Positions 42,526-52,024 are shown, counted from the first letter of the stretch. The stretch is 62,775 nucleotides of DNA from Cryobacterium cryoconiti (GCF_004403065.1 NZ_SOHA01000017.1:1-62775); one strand, 5' to 3'. The notes: generated by a model from the letters alone, not told the origin. Translations and numbers: made by a program.

Positions 42526-42881
42526 TTCTTGTCCATCTCCTCAAGCTCGGCACGCAGCTCGGCCCCGAGGGGGTCGAGACGGCGGTTCGAATACGACACG
42601 TACCACATGGTGATGGCGAAGGTGGTGACGAACTGGCCGAGGCCGAGCACCAGTCCGAGGTTGAACTTGCCGAAGACGGGGATCGCCATCACCTCGGGCA
42701 GGTAGGCCGCGACGAGAACGAAGGCGAAGTACCAGAGGAAGAAGAATGCGGCCAGCGGCAGGACGAATCCGCGTCGCTGCTTCTTCAGCTTGATGAACTT
42801 CGGCGTCTTCTCGTACGCGACGTAGTCGATCCTGGACGGTAGTACTCCGTCCGAGAGTGTGTTTTGCAGCGATTCCGTCAT
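42522..42881 (-). CDS. DUF485 membrane subunit of the symporter
   Basis: A 119-residue protein with two transmembrane helices (about 40-62 and 78-100) and the DUF485 pattern with Arg-Arg-x-Phe and Phe-Leu-Trp-Tyr. DUF485 proteins, such as YjcH, occur immediately before ActP-type symporters and are thought to help them. The overlap with the symporter start is ATGA. GGAG lies before ATG 42881. Confidence 0.9.
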   Translation of the reverse strand: MTESLQNTLSDGVLPSRIDYVAYEKTPKFIKLKKQRRGFVLPLAAFFFLWYFAFVLVAAYLPEVMAIPVFGKFNLGLVLGLGQFVTTFAITMWYVSYSNRRLDPLGAELRAELEEMDKK

Positions 42882-42957
42882 GCGGGCTCCTTTGCTCCGG
42901 TGAAGGGATGTGACTGTGGGGTGGTGCCGGGTGATCTGTGGGGGGTCAGGCTGTGGT

Positions 42958-44892
42958 TCAGGGGTGCGGGCTGACGCCGTGCACGGCCTGTTTCAGGTCG
43001 TCGAGAACCGTGGGATCCTCAATCGTGGGCGGAACCGTGTAGGGCTCGCCGTCGACGATCTGGCGGATGGTCTTGCGGAGGATCTTCCCCGACCTGGTCT
43101 TGGGCAGCCGGTCCAGGATGGTCACATCGCGGAAGGCAGCCACCGGCCCGACGTGCTCCCGCACCAGCGCGATGAGCTCTGCGGCGAGGGTGTCGTGGTC
43201 GATCGACGCACCGGCCTTGAGCGTGACGAATCCGGCCGCTCGCTGGCCCTTGAGCGGGTCGTGCACACCCAGCACCGCACATTCGGCGACCGCGGGGTGC
43301 AGGGTGAGCACTTCTTCGAGCGATCCGGTGGACAGTCGGTGCCCGGCGACGTTGATCACATCGTCGGTGCGGCCCATCACGTAGAGGTAGCCGTCGTCGT
43401 CGAAATGGCCGGAGTCGCCGGTGGCGTAGTACCCCGGGAAGGCCGACAGGTAGGAGCTGGTGAAACGGTCATCGCTACCCCAGATTCCGAGCAGGGTGCC
43501 GGGCGGCAGCGGCAGGCGGATGGCGATGTTGCCGTCCTTGCCGGCCCGGGTGACCGGCTTGCCCTTCGAATCGAGGATGGCCACGTCGTAGCCGGGAACC
43601 GGGAACGTGGCCGAACCCGGCTTCGTCTCGATATCGGCGATGCCGCGCGGGTTGGCACAGATCGCCCAGCCGGTCTCGGTCTGCCACCAGTGGTCGACCA
43701 CGGGGCAGTGCAGCCCGTCATTGGCCCAGTGGTAGGTTTCCGGGTCGAGGCGTTCGCCGGCCAGGAACAACCCGTTCAGGCTGGACACATCGTGCCGCGC
43801 CAATTCCCGCAGGTCGGGATCGACCCGGCGGATGGCGCGGATGGCCGTGGGCGCCGTGAACAGGACCGACACCTGGTAGTCCTGCACCACGCGCCAGAAC
43901 GCGCCGGCATCCGGAGTGCCGACCGGTTTTCCCTCATAGATGACCGTCGTGGCGCCGACCAGCAGCGGGGCGTAGACGATGTAGGAGTGGCCGACCACCC
44001 AGCCCACGTCGGAGGCCGCCCAGAACACCTCTCCGGGCTTGACACCGTAGATGTTGGCCATCGACCAGGCGAGCGCGACGGCGTGGCCGCCGTTGTCGCG
44101 CACGATTCCCTTCGGATTGCCGGTGGTTCCGGAGGTGTAGAGGATGTAGAGCGGGTCGTCGGAGCGCAGGCTGACCGGCGCCGCCGGGGTCGCCTCGTCC
44201 TCCTCGTGGGCCCAGTCCAGCCAGGCCACGTCGCTGGTGCCCGAGTAGTCGGCGGCGCAGCCGGGGACCATCTCGCGGTCGCGCACGATCACGGCGCGAA
44301 CCGAGCCCTTGCTGCGGGCGAGCGCCTTCTCGACCAGGGGCAGGTATTCCAGCACGCGTCCCGGTTCCAGGCCGCCGGAGGCGGTCACGATCACGGTGGG
44401 CCGGGCGTCGTCGATCCGGACCGCGAGCTCGCTGGCGGCGAAACCGCCGAAGACGACGGAGTGGACGGCGCCGATGCGGGCGCAGGCCAGCATCGCCACG
44501 ATGGCCTCCGGGATCATCGGCAGATAGACGATCACCCGGTCGCCCTGGCCGACACCGTTGGCGCGGAGCACCCCGGCGAAACGCTCGACCCGGCCGAGCA
44601 GTTCCCGGTAGCTCAGACGCACGCGGGTGCCCGACATGGCCGAGTCGTAGACGACGGCCGTCTGATCGCCGCGGCCCGCGAGCACGTGGCGGTCGAGGGC
44701 GTTGTAGCTGGTGTTCAGCTCGCCGTCGGGGAACCAGCGCCAGGTACCGGGGGAGCGTTCCTCCAGCGCCGTCTGCGGAGGAGTGACCCAGTCGATGGCC
44801 TGCGCGGCCTCCAGCCAGAACGCCGAACGCGTGTCGGCGTCGACGCTGCGGTGCCACAGGTCGTGATACCCCGCTGCCGCTTCTCCTGACAT
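42958..44892 (-). CDS. prpE: Propionyl-CoA synthetase (acyl-CoA ligase)
   Basis: A 644-residue adenylating enzyme that activates propionate, and probably acetate. The AMP-binding motif Tyr-Thr-Ser-Gly-Thr-Thr-Gly-Asn-Pro-Lys-Gly is present. The C-terminal Thr-Arg-Ser-Gly-Lys-Ile-Leu-Arg-Lys has the acetylation-regulated lysine. Context (symporter downstream, GntR and prpDBC divergent) favours propionate. ATG 44892 follows GGGGAGG; the frame is open further upstream but the family start fits this ATG. Confidence 0.9.
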   Translation of the reverse strand: MSGEAAAGYHDLWHRSVDADTRSAFWLEAAQAIDWVTPPQTALEERSPGTWRWFPDGELNTSYNALDRHVLAGRGDQTAVVYDSAMSGTRVRLSYRELLGRVERFAGVLRANGVGQGDRVIVYLPMIPEAIVAMLACARIGAVHSVVFGGFAASELAVRIDDARPTVIVTASGGLEPGRVLEYLPLVEKALARSKGSVRAVIVRDREMVPGCAADYSGTSDVAWLDWAHEEDEATPAAPVSLRSDDPLYILYTSGTTGNPKGIVRDNGGHAVALAWSMANIYGVKPGEVFWAASDVGWVVGHSYIVYAPLLVGATTVIYEGKPVGTPDAGAFWRVVQDYQVSVLFTAPTAIRAIRRVDPDLRELARHDVSSLNGLFLAGERLDPETYHWANDGLHCPVVDHWWQTETGWAICANPRGIADIETKPGSATFPVPGYDVAILDSKGKPVTRAGKDGNIAIRLPLPPGTLLGIWGSDDRFTSSYLSAFPGYYATGDSGHFDDDGYLYVMGRTDDVINVAGHRLSTGSLEEVLTLHPAVAECAVLGVHDPLKGQRAAGFVTLKAGASIDHDTLAAELIALVREHVGPVAAFRDVTILDRLPKTRSGKILRKTIRQIVDGEPYTVPPTIEDPTVLDDLKQAVHGVSPHP

Positions 44893-44914
44893 TCGAACCT
44901 CCCCGTTGAAGTTC

Positions 44915-44928
44915 CTATGTATACATAG
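44915..44928. promoter_or_regulatory. Palindromic operator CTATGTATACATAG (GntR type), site 1
   Basis: A perfect 14-bp palindrome with core TGTATACA (44918-44925). It lies 23 bp upstream of prpE. A second TGTATACA core lies at 44981-44988, 63 bp away (six helical turns). Confidence 0.7.
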
Positions 44929-44979
44929 AATTCGTGAAGTCTGGCACAAATCACTCATAAAGGGAATAACATGTGATCT

Positions 44980-45678
44980 GTGTATACAGAAACCCCAACG
45001 GCGGGGAGCACGGCCCCGGTTCGCGCGAGTGAGCGCGCCTACCGGCAGCTGCGTGGCGAGATCCTCGACGGCCTCCTGGCGCCCGGCACGGTGCTGCTCG
45101 AGGTGGAACAATCGGCCCGGATCGGAGTGTCGCGCACCCCTCTGCGCGCAGCGATCGCGCGGCTGATCGCCGACGGCCTGGTGGCCGGGCGCCCCGGCCG
45201 GGGCTTCATGGTGACCGAGATGAGCCTGGACAGCATCCGTGAGCTCTACGAGGTGCGCCGCGCCCTGGAGGAACACGCCGCCCGCATCGCCGCGGAGCGC
45301 CGTGACCCGGCGGTCTTCGAGGCCCTCCACACACAGTTCCTCGCCGCTCCCGACCTGCTCCAGCACGGCGAAGCCGGACTACACCGCTACTACGAACTGA
45401 TCGACGAGTTCGACCAGGCCCTCGACGACGCCGTGGCGAACCCCTTCCTCGTCGGGGCGCTCGCCGGAGTGCGCACTCACCTCGCCCGCATCCGTCGCCT
45501 CGCCCGGGACAACCCGGCCCGGCTCCGGGCCGCCGCCGCCGAGCACCTGCTCATCGTCGAGGCCGTCGCGGCCGGCGATTCGTCCCTGGCCGCCCATGCC
45601 ACCCATGTCCACCTCAACCAGAGCCTGCGGAGCGTCCTCGCGGCGGTCCAGGCGTCCGCGGCCGTTCCGGCCGACTAA
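44980..45678 (+). CDS. GntR/FCD-type regulator of the propionate genes
   Basis: A 232-residue GntR regulator. The winged helix spans about 15-80 (Ala-Tyr-Arg-Gln-Leu-Arg-Gly-Glu-Ile-Leu-Asp-Gly, then Val-Ser-Arg-Thr-Pro-Leu-Arg). The FCD ligand domain spans about 90-215 with metal-binding-type Asp/His positions. The GTG at 44980 overlaps the second TGTATACA core, so it probably represses itself as well as prpE. AAAGGGA is 14 nt upstream, so the ribosome-binding site is poor. An ATG at 44971 is in frame but is followed at once by a stop. prpD starts 16 bp after its stop. Confidence 0.85.
   Translation: MYTETPTAGSTAPVRASERAYRQLRGEILDGLLAPGTVLLEVEQSARIGVSRTPLRAAIARLIADGLVAGRPGRGFMVTEMSLDSIRELYEVRRALEEHAARIAAERRDPAVFEALHTQFLAAPDLLQHGEAGLHRYYELIDEFDQALDDAVANPFLVGALAGVRTHLARIRRLARDNPARLRAAAAEHLLIVEAVAAGDSSLAAHATHVHLNQSLRSVLAAVQASAAVPAD
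44981..44988. promoter_or_regulatory. TGTATACA operator core, site 2
   Basis: A second copy of the palindromic core, lying on the start codon of the GntR gene (GTG 44980). It suggests autorepression. Confidence 0.55.
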
Positions 45679-45693
45679 CCGAAAGGACCCATC

Positions 45694-47229
45694 GTGCAGC
45701 TTCACCACGTTCGAGTGCACCGCAGCTCCGAGAACCTCGCCCGCACCGACCAGCTCGCCTGGAAGATCGCCGAGTGCGCCGCCGACCCCGTCGCGGTGAA
45801 CGACGACGTGACCGAGATGATCATCAACCGGGTCATCGACAACGCCGCGGTCGCTGCCGCGTCGCTGACCCGGCAGCCGGTGGTGGCGGCCCGCTCGCAG
45901 GCGCTGGCGCATCCGCGCTCCTTCAACGGGGTGGGCGCGACGGTGTTCGGTGAACAGCGCTCCCGCCGGGTGTCTCCGGAATGGGCGGCCTGGGCCAACG
46001 GCGTGGCCGTGCGCGAACTCGACTACCACGACACGTTCCTGGCCGCCGAGTACTCCCATCCCGGCGACAACATCCCGCCCGTCGTCGCGGTCGCCCAACA
46101 CCTCGCCACCGCGCGCGGCCTGACCGGGCGCGACCTGGTGCGCGGCATCGCCACGGGCTACGAGATCCAGATCGACCTGGTCAAGGCGATCAGCCTGCAC
46201 GCGCACAAGATCGACCATGTGGCCCACCTCGGCCCGTCGGCCGCCGCCGGCATCGGCACCCTGCTCGGACTCGATGTCGAGACCATCTTCCAGGCCGTCG
46301 GCCAGGCCCTGCACACCACCACGGCCACCCGGCAGTCGCGGAAGGGCGAGATCTCCAGCTGGAAGGCGCACGCCCCGGCCTTCGCCGGCAAGATGGCGGT
46401 GGAAGCGGTCGACCGGGCGATGCGCGGCGAGACCAGCCCCACCCCGATCTACGAGGGCGAAGATGGCGTGATCGCCTGGCTGCTCGACGGCCCGGATGCC
46501 GCCTACGAGGTGTCGTTGCCCTCCAACGGCGAGGCGAAGCGCGCCATCCTCGACAGCTACACCAAGGAACACTCGGCGGAGTACCAGGCGCAGGCGTGGA
46601 TCGACCTGGCCCGGAAGCTCCACCGCGAGCACCCGCAGCTGGTCGACCCGGCCAACGTCGCATCCGTCGTCATCCACACCAGCCACCACACCCACTACGT
46701 GATCGGGTCGGGAGCGAACGACCCGCAGAAGTACGACCCCCGGGCGAGCCGGGAGACCCTCGACCACTCGATCCCCTATATCTTCACGGTCGCCCTGCAG
46801 GACGGCAGCTGGCACCATGTGGATTCCTACCGGCCCGAACGCGCCGGCCGGGCCGACACGATCGCCCTCTGGAACACGGTGACCACCACGGAAGATCCGG
46901 AGTGGACCCGCCGGTACCACTCGCTCGACCCGGCCGAGAAGGCCTTCGGCGGTCGCGTCGAGATCGAGCTGACCGACGGGAGCCGGATCGTCGACGAGAT
47001 CGCCGTGGCCGACGCCCACCCGCTCGGCGCCAAGCCGTTCGGCCGGGCCGAATACGTGAACAAGTTCCGCACCCTCGCGCAGGACGTCGTGGAGGAGGGC
47101 GAGATCGTACGGTTCCTCAGCGCGGCCGAACGCCTGCCGCGGCTCGGTGCCGGGGAGCTCGGCCAGCTCACCATCGTGGCCCACAACGGCCTGCTCGCCG
47201 CGCTCCCCACCCCGAACGGAATCTTCTGA
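45694..47229 (+). CDS. prpD: 2-methylcitrate dehydratase (MmgE/PrpD family)
   Basis: A 511-residue enzyme that dehydrates 2-methylcitrate in propionate breakdown. Features are the long helical MmgE/PrpD domain, with Asp-Tyr-His-Asp-Thr-Phe early (about 110), Ser-Trp-Lys-Ala near 225, and Gly-Glu-Asp-Gly-Val-Ile later. It starts with GTG 45694 after an AAAGGA site. Its stop overlaps the ATG of prpB by one base. It is the first structural gene of prpDBC. Confidence 0.93.
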   Translation: MQLHHVRVHRSSENLARTDQLAWKIAECAADPVAVNDDVTEMIINRVIDNAAVAAASLTRQPVVAARSQALAHPRSFNGVGATVFGEQRSRRVSPEWAAWANGVAVRELDYHDTFLAAEYSHPGDNIPPVVAVAQHLATARGLTGRDLVRGIATGYEIQIDLVKAISLHAHKIDHVAHLGPSAAAGIGTLLGLDVETIFQAVGQALHTTTATRQSRKGEISSWKAHAPAFAGKMAVEAVDRAMRGETSPTPIYEGEDGVIAWLLDGPDAAYEVSLPSNGEAKRAILDSYTKEHSAEYQAQAWIDLARKLHREHPQLVDPANVASVVIHTSHHTHYVIGSGANDPQKYDPRASRETLDHSIPYIFTVALQDGSWHHVDSYRPERAGRADTIALWNTVTTTEDPEWTRRYHSLDPAEKAFGGRVEIELTDGSRIVDEIAVADAHPLGAKPFGRAEYVNKFRTLAQDVVEEGEIVRFLSAAERLPRLGAGELGQLTIVAHNGLLAALPTPNGIF

Positions 47230-48140
47230 TGCTGTACTCGAACGTCACTCCGGCCGACAAACGGGCCGCGTTCCGCGCGGACCTGGCCAGCGGCCGGCTG
47301 CTGCGCTTCCCCGGCGCGTTCAACCCGCTCTCGGCCCGCCTGATCGCGGCCAAGGGATTCGAGGGTGTGTACGTGTCGGGAGCGGTACTCTCCGCCGACC
47401 TCGGCCTGCCCGACATCGGCCTGACCACCCTCACCGAGGTCGCCGGCCGCAGCCAGCAGATCGCCCGGATGAGCGACCTGCCGACCATCGTGGACGCCGA
47501 CACCGGCTTCGGCGAGCCGATGAACGTGGCGCGCACCATCCAGTCCCTCGAGGATGCCGGGCTCGCCGGGATGCACATCGAGGATCAGGTCAATCCGAAA
47601 CGCTGCGGGCACCTTGACGGCAAGCAGGTCGTCGACGAGTCCACGGCAGCCAAGCGCATCCGCGCGGCGGTGGATGCCCGGCGGGACCCGAACTTCCTGG
47701 TCATGGCGCGCACGGACATCCGTGCCGTCGACGGCCTGGCCGCCGCCGTCGACCGGGCGAAGATGCTCGTCGACGCCGGCGCCGACGCGATCTTCCCCGA
47801 GGCCATGGCGTCGCTGGCCGAGTTCGCGGCGATCCGCGCTGCCGTGGACGTGCCGGTGCTGGCGAATATGACCGAGTTCGGCAAGGGCGAGCTCTACACG
47901 ACCGCTCAGTTGGCGGATGTCGGCATGAACATCGTCATCTTCCCGGTGTCCCTGCTCCGCCTCGCGATGGGGGCCGCCGAACGCGGCCTCGACACCATCG
48001 AGGCGGAGGGGTCGCTGACCAGCCTGCTGCCCGAGATGCAGCACCGGGCGAAGCTCTACGAGCTGCTCGACTACGAGTCGTACAGCCACTTCGATTCCGG
48101 CGTCTTCAACTTCACCCTCAATCCGGATGTTGCTTCGTAG
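47229..48140 (+). CDS. prpB: Methylisocitrate lyase
   Basis: A 303-residue TIM-barrel lyase that splits 2-methylisocitrate into pyruvate and succinate. The active-site loop Lys124-Arg-Cys126-Gly-His128 carries the catalytic cysteine, and Asp-Ala-Asp-Thr-Gly-Phe-Gly (about 89-95) binds Mg2+. Length and motifs distinguish it from isocitrate lyase. ATG 47229 overlaps the prpD stop codon (TGATG), so it is coupled. Confidence 0.95.
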   Translation: MLYSNVTPADKRAAFRADLASGRLLRFPGAFNPLSARLIAAKGFEGVYVSGAVLSADLGLPDIGLTTLTEVAGRSQQIARMSDLPTIVDADTGFGEPMNVARTIQSLEDAGLAGMHIEDQVNPKRCGHLDGKQVVDESTAAKRIRAAVDARRDPNFLVMARTDIRAVDGLAAAVDRAKMLVDAGADAIFPEAMASLAEFAAIRAAVDVPVLANMTEFGKGELYTTAQLADVGMNIVIFPVSLLRLAMGAAERGLDTIEAEGSLTSLLPEMQHRAKLYELLDYESYSHFDSGVFNFTLNPDVAS

Positions 48141-48186
48141 CAGCCCGGTTCCGCCCGCAGATCCAGTCTCAACGCAAGGGAGCGAC

Positions 48187-49317
48187 ATGAGTCAGAACGA
48201 ACCGACCGTCTACAAGGGCCTGGCCGGTGTCGTGGTCGACCGCACCCAGGTGTCCAAGGTCAACCCCGAAACGAACTCGCTGCTGTACCGCGGCTACCCG
48301 GTGCAGGAATTGGCGGCGCAGAAAAGCTTCGAGGAGGTGGCCTACCTGCTCTGGCACGGCGAGTTGCCGACCGACGCCGAGCTGGGCGAGTTCGAGGAGC
48401 AGGAGCGCTCGCTCCGGCACCTCACGCCCGCCGTGAAGCGCGTCATCGACGAGCTGCCGATGACGGCGCACCCGATGGACGTCGTGCGCACGGCGGTCAG
48501 CCTGATCGGGGCGAACGACCCCGACGCGGCCGATTCGTCGCCGGAGGCCAACCGCGCCAAGGGCCTGCGGCTGTGGGCGCAGATGCCGTCGATCGTCGCC
48601 TACGACCAGCGCCGCCGCCACGGCCTCGAGCCGATCGAACCGCGCAGCGACCTCGGCTACTCGGCCAACTTCCTCTTCATGACGTTCGGCGAGGTGCCCG
48701 AGCTGGTGGTCGTGAACGCGTTCGACGTGTCGATGATCATGTACGCGGAGCACTCCTTCAACGCGTCCACGTTCACCGCCCGGGTGATCACCTCGACCCG
48801 GTCCGACCTGCACTCCGCGGTCACCGGCGCGATCGGCGCCCTCAAGGGTGCCCTGCACGGCGGCGCGAACGAGGCCGTGATGCACATCTTCGACGAGATC
48901 GGGCTCGGGCTGGGCGCCGGGGAACGCGCCGAGACCTGGCTGAACGAGACCCTCGCCGCCAAGCGCAAGGTGATGGGCTTCGGCCACCGGGTGTACAAGC
49001 ACGGGGACTCGCGGGTGCCGACCATGCGCACCGCGCTGGTCACCCTGGTCGAGCACTACGACCGGCCCGACCTGATGGAGCTCTACGAATCCCTCGAGGC
49101 GGGGATGACGACGCGCACCGGCATCCTGCCGAACCTGGACTATCCGTCGGGGCCGGCGTACAACCTGATGGGATTCGACACCCTCACGTTCACGCCGATC
49201 TTCGTCGCGGCCCGGTTGACCGGGTGGACGGCGCACATCATCGAGCAGACGGCGTCGAACGCACTGATCCGGCCGCTCTCACTGTACGACGGCCACGACG
49301 AGCGGCACCTCGCCTGA
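48187..49317 (+). CDS. prpC: 2-methylcitrate synthase
   Basis: A 376-residue citrate-synthase-fold enzyme condensing propionyl-CoA with oxaloacetate. The catalytic motifs are His in Leu-His-Gly-Gly-Ala-Asn-Glu and the Gly-Phe-Gly-His-Arg-Val-Tyr motif, plus Asp in Tyr-Pro-Ser-Gly-Pro-Ala-Tyr. The ATG at 48187 has GGGAG upstream; an ORF from 48127 is only open frame. It closes the prpDBC set, so the cycle is complete apart from aconitase. Confidence 0.93.
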   Translation: MSQNEPTVYKGLAGVVVDRTQVSKVNPETNSLLYRGYPVQELAAQKSFEEVAYLLWHGELPTDAELGEFEEQERSLRHLTPAVKRVIDELPMTAHPMDVVRTAVSLIGANDPDAADSSPEANRAKGLRLWAQMPSIVAYDQRRRHGLEPIEPRSDLGYSANFLFMTFGEVPELVVVNAFDVSMIMYAEHSFNASTFTARVITSTRSDLHSAVTGAIGALKGALHGGANEAVMHIFDEIGLGLGAGERAETWLNETLAAKRKVMGFGHRVYKHGDSRVPTMRTALVTLVEHYDRPDLMELYESLEAGMTTRTGILPNLDYPSGPAYNLMGFDTLTFTPIFVAARLTGWTAHIIEQTASNALIRPLSLYDGHDERHLA

Positions 49318-49347
49318 CCCGGCGGCGGCGGCGGCCGCGCCGTGACC

Positions 49348-49353
49348 TACCAT
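49348..49353 (+). promoter_or_regulatory. -10 element TACCAT, leaderless PRT gene
   Basis: TACCAT ends 6 nt before the ATG at 49360, which favours it over the upstream GTG 49342. Confidence 0.5.
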
Positions 49354-49359
49354 TGGGAA

Positions 49360-49980
49360 ATGGGATTCGACGCGGACGACGCTGCAAGTGATGTGACCGG
49401 TATTGAGCGGGAAGTGCTGGGCTGGGATGTGTTCGCGGACGCGTCCCGCCAGCTCTCCTCGGCTGTGCTGGCGAGCGGTTTCCGGCCGGATGTCGTGATC
49501 GCCATCGCCCGCGGCGGACTGCTGCTCGCCGGGGCGATGTCGTACGCGCTCGGCACCAAGAATTGCGGCAGCATCAACGTGCAGTTCTACACCGGCGTCG
49601 ACGAGCGTCTTCCCGAGCCGATCCTGTCCGGACCGATGCTCGACGCTCCGTCGCTGACCGGCATGCGCGTGCTGCTCGTGGACGACGTCTCCGACTCCGG
49701 GCACACCCTCGCGATGGTCGTCGCGCTGCTGCGCGAGACCGCCTGCGAGGTGCGCACCGCCACCCTCTACACCAAGCCCCGCACGGTGCTGGTGCCCGAT
49801 TTCACGTGGTGCGAAACGGATGCCTGGATCGTGTTCCCCTGGTCGTCGCTGCCGCCCGTGGTCGAGAGCCTCGCGGGGGCGAGCCTGCCCGCCGACTCTC
49901 TGCCTGCCGCCAGCCTGCTGGCCGCCAGCCTGCCCCTGGTCGTCGAGCGCGTCGAGCGCGCCGCGGGCGCCGCACTGTGA
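49360..49980 (+). CDS. Phosphoribosyltransferase
   Basis: A 206-residue type-I PRTase. The PRPP-binding loop is Val-Leu-Leu-Val-Asp-Asp-Val-Ser-Asp-Ser-Gly-His-Thr (about 104-116), and Ala-Arg-Gly-Gly-Leu is at 50-54. Type I enzymes of this kind (xanthine/hypoxanthine or orphan) join a base to PRPP, but the base here is unknown. The last about 35 residues contain an odd repeat, Leu-Pro-Ala-Asp-Ser-Leu-Pro-Ala-Ala-Ser-Leu-Leu-Ala-Ala-Ser-Leu-Pro, not typical of PRTases. The stop overlaps the S51-peptidase start. Confidence 0.8.
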   Translation: MGFDADDAASDVTGIEREVLGWDVFADASRQLSSAVLASGFRPDVVIAIARGGLLLAGAMSYALGTKNCGSINVQFYTGVDERLPEPILSGPMLDAPSLTGMRVLLVDDVSDSGHTLAMVVALLRETACEVRTATLYTKPRTVLVPDFTWCETDAWIVFPWSSLPPVVESLAGASLPADSLPAASLLAASLPLVVERVERAAGAAL

Positions 49981-50696
49981 GCGTGCACCTGGTCGGCGGC
50001 GGCTGGAACGCCCAGACCGACGCGGCCGTCTACGGCGCCTTCCTGACCGAGGCCGCGGCGCGCGGAGCCGCACTCGGTCGCACCGACCCGCTCCTCGCGA
50101 TCCTGGTCGTGCGCGACGGGGACGGCGCCGAACACGCCGACAACCTGGTCGCCGCGGTGTCTGCGGCCGGCGAGTTCGAAGCCCGGATCACCGTCGTCGC
50201 CCCGGGCGACGAGTTCGCCCTGACGGCTCTCGCGGAAGTCGACGGCATCCTGATCGGCGGCGGAGTCACCCCTGCCTACCTCGCCGCGGTGGCCCCGGTG
50301 GCCGGCGAGATCCGGCGCCAGGTGGCGGCCGGCATCCCGTATCTCGGTTTCTCGGCCGGCGCGATGATCGCCGCCGAGCGTGCCCTGATCGGCGGCTGGC
50401 GGATGGGCGGGGTCGAGGTCAGCGGCCGGAACGCCGCCGAGGGCCTCGACGAGATCACCATCGAACCCGGCATCGGATTGCTCGACGTCACGGTGGAGGT
50501 GCATGCAGCCCAGTGGGGCACACTGTCCCGGCTGGTCGCGGCCACCGAGGCCGGCCTGATCGACGGCGGACTCGCCATCGACGAGAACACCGCGCTGGTC
50601 GTCGGCGAGGGTGCCCTCGGCGTCGTCGGGGCCGGCAGTGTCTGGCGGGTCAGCCAGGCCGACGGCGGGGTGCTTGTGAGCACCTTCGGCGCCTGA
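49977..50696 (+). CDS. Peptidase S51-type / class-I-GAT-like protein
   Basis: A 239-residue protein of the S51 (dipeptidase E / cyanophycinase) family. The nucleophile elbow is Gly-Phe-Ser-Ala-Gly-Ala-Met with Ser126. Gly-Gly-Gly-Val-Thr-Pro is at about 94-99, and Val-His-Ala-Ala-Gln-Trp-Gly supplies a likely His. It starts with GTG 49977, overlapping the PRTase stop (GTGA), and lies 7 bp before ung. Substrate unknown. Confidence 0.78.
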   Translation: MSVHLVGGGWNAQTDAAVYGAFLTEAAARGAALGRTDPLLAILVVRDGDGAEHADNLVAAVSAAGEFEARITVVAPGDEFALTALAEVDGILIGGGVTPAYLAAVAPVAGEIRRQVAAGIPYLGFSAGAMIAAERALIGGWRMGGVEVSGRNAAEGLDEITIEPGIGLLDVTVEVHAAQWGTLSRLVAATEAGLIDGGLAIDENTALVVGEGALGVVGAGSVWRVSQADGGVLVSTFGA

Positions 50697-50703
50697 CGCC
50701 GGC

Positions 50704-51390
50704 ATGCCCTTCACCGCCGAGGATCTGACCCGCAGTGGAGCCGTCGACGCGGGCTGGGCTGCGGCGCTCGCGCCCGTCGGGCCGCAGATCGACGCGATGG
50801 GGGAGTTCCTCGGCACCGAGACCCGGAGCGGCCGGGTCTGGCTGCCCGAGCCGCAGAACGTGTTCCGTGCCTTCGCCCAGCCGTTCGACGCGGTGCGCGT
50901 GCTCATCGTCGGCCAGGACCCGTATCCGACTCCGGGGCATCCGATCGGCCTGGCCTTCGCGGCCGAGGCCCACGTGCGCCCCCTTCCGCGGAGCCTCGCC
51001 AACATCTGCCGGGAACTGCGTGACGATGTGGGCGTCACGGCCACCGACGGCGACCTCAGCTCGTGGTCGAACCAGGGCGTGCTGCTGCTGAACCGCGTGC
51101 TCACGGTGCAGGCCGGACTGGCCGGCTCGCACCGGCGCCGCGGGTGGGAAGCCGTCACCGAGCAGGCCATCCGGGCCCTCGTCGCCCGCGACCGGCCACT
51201 GGTGGCGATCCTGTGGGGCAAGGATGCCGGCACGCTGCGGCCGCTGCTCGGCGACACCCCGGTGATCGAATCCGCGCACCCGAGCCCGCTCTCGGCCAAG
51301 CGCGGATTCTTCGGGTCGAAGCCGTTCAGCCGGGCCAACGAGTTCCTCGGCCGCGCCGGGGCGACGCCGGTGGACTGGTCCCTCGGGTAA
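50704..51390 (+). CDS. ung: Uracil-DNA glycosylase
   Basis: A 228-residue family-1 UDG that excises uracil from DNA. The water-activating motif Gly-Gln-Asp-Pro-Tyr-Pro carries Asp72, Gly-His-Pro-Ile-Gly-Leu-Ala-Phe follows, and the His-Pro-Ser-Pro-Leu-Ser loop has the catalytic His. All canonical. ATG 50704 lacks a clear Shine-Dalgarno and is 7 bp after the S51 gene. Confidence 0.95.
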   Translation: MPFTAEDLTRSGAVDAGWAAALAPVGPQIDAMGEFLGTETRSGRVWLPEPQNVFRAFAQPFDAVRVLIVGQDPYPTPGHPIGLAFAAEAHVRPLPRSLANICRELRDDVGVTATDGDLSSWSNQGVLLLNRVLTVQAGLAGSHRRRGWEAVTEQAIRALVARDRPLVAILWGKDAGTLRPLLGDTPVIESAHPSPLSAKRGFFGSKPFSRANEFLGRAGATPVDWSLG

Positions 51391-51416
51391 TCTGGACTTC
51401 TCTGGAGGAGTTAGCT

Positions 51417-51995
51417 GTGCTTGAAGAGGAATACCAGCCGCGCCGGCAATTGCCCCGGCATCTGCGACCGACGCCCGTGCACGAGGCGCCGTTCGGGTTC
51501 ACCATGCGTGAGGCTCAAATCACCGATCTGCCCTATATCCGGGAGATCTACAACTACTACGTCGCCAACAGCACCGTCACCTTCGACGTCGACCCGATGA
51601 CGCTGGCCGAATGGCGCAGCAAGTTCTACTACCTCGGCAAGCTCGGGATGCCGTTCATCGTGGCGGTCTCCCCGGCCGGCCAGCTACTCGGCTACGCCCT
51701 GGTCAGTCCCTGGAAGCAGAAACGCGCCTACCGGTTCACGGTCGAGAACTCGATCTACCTCGGCGCGGCGTCCACGGGCAAGGGCCTGGGCCGGATGCTG
51801 CTCGGCGAGCTGATCGAGCGCTCCAAAACGGCCGGGCTGAAGGAGATCATCGCGGTCGTCGCCGACCAGGGTGCCGACGCCTCGATCAAGCTGCACCGTG
51901 ACTTCGGCTTCGAGGAGATCGGCCGGATGGGCAAGGTCGGCTTCAAGTTCGACCGCTGGCTCGGCACCGTGCTCATGCAGAAGAGCCTCAAGTAG
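51417..51995 (+). CDS. GNAT acetyltransferase (phosphinothricin-type)
   Basis: A 192-residue protein. Residues 1-28 form a charged extension, followed by a GNAT domain (about 30-190) with Arg-Glu-Ala-Gln-Ile-Thr-Asp-Leu-Pro, Asn-Tyr-Tyr-Val and the acetyl-CoA motif Gly-Lys-Gly-Leu-Gly-Arg. This is the pattern of phosphinothricin/methionine-sulfoximine acetyltransferases. GGAGGAG lies 6 nt before GTG 51417, which sets the start; the frame is open upstream but without that signal. Confidence 0.85.
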   Translation: MLEEEYQPRRQLPRHLRPTPVHEAPFGFTMREAQITDLPYIREIYNYYVANSTVTFDVDPMTLAEWRSKFYYLGKLGMPFIVAVSPAGQLLGYALVSPWKQKRAYRFTVENSIYLGAASTGKGLGRMLLGELIERSKTAGLKEIIAVVADQGADASIKLHRDFGFEEIGRMGKVGFKFDRWLGTVLMQKSLK

Positions 51996-52024
51996 CCGTC
52001 CCGGCGGTGAACCGACAGGTCTGA

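Noticed and set aside
45379..47184. Minus-strand frame of 601 aa opposite the GntR gene and prpD
   Set aside because: GC-driven open frame; composition is Arg/Gly/Val/Asp repeats and prpD on the other strand is certain.
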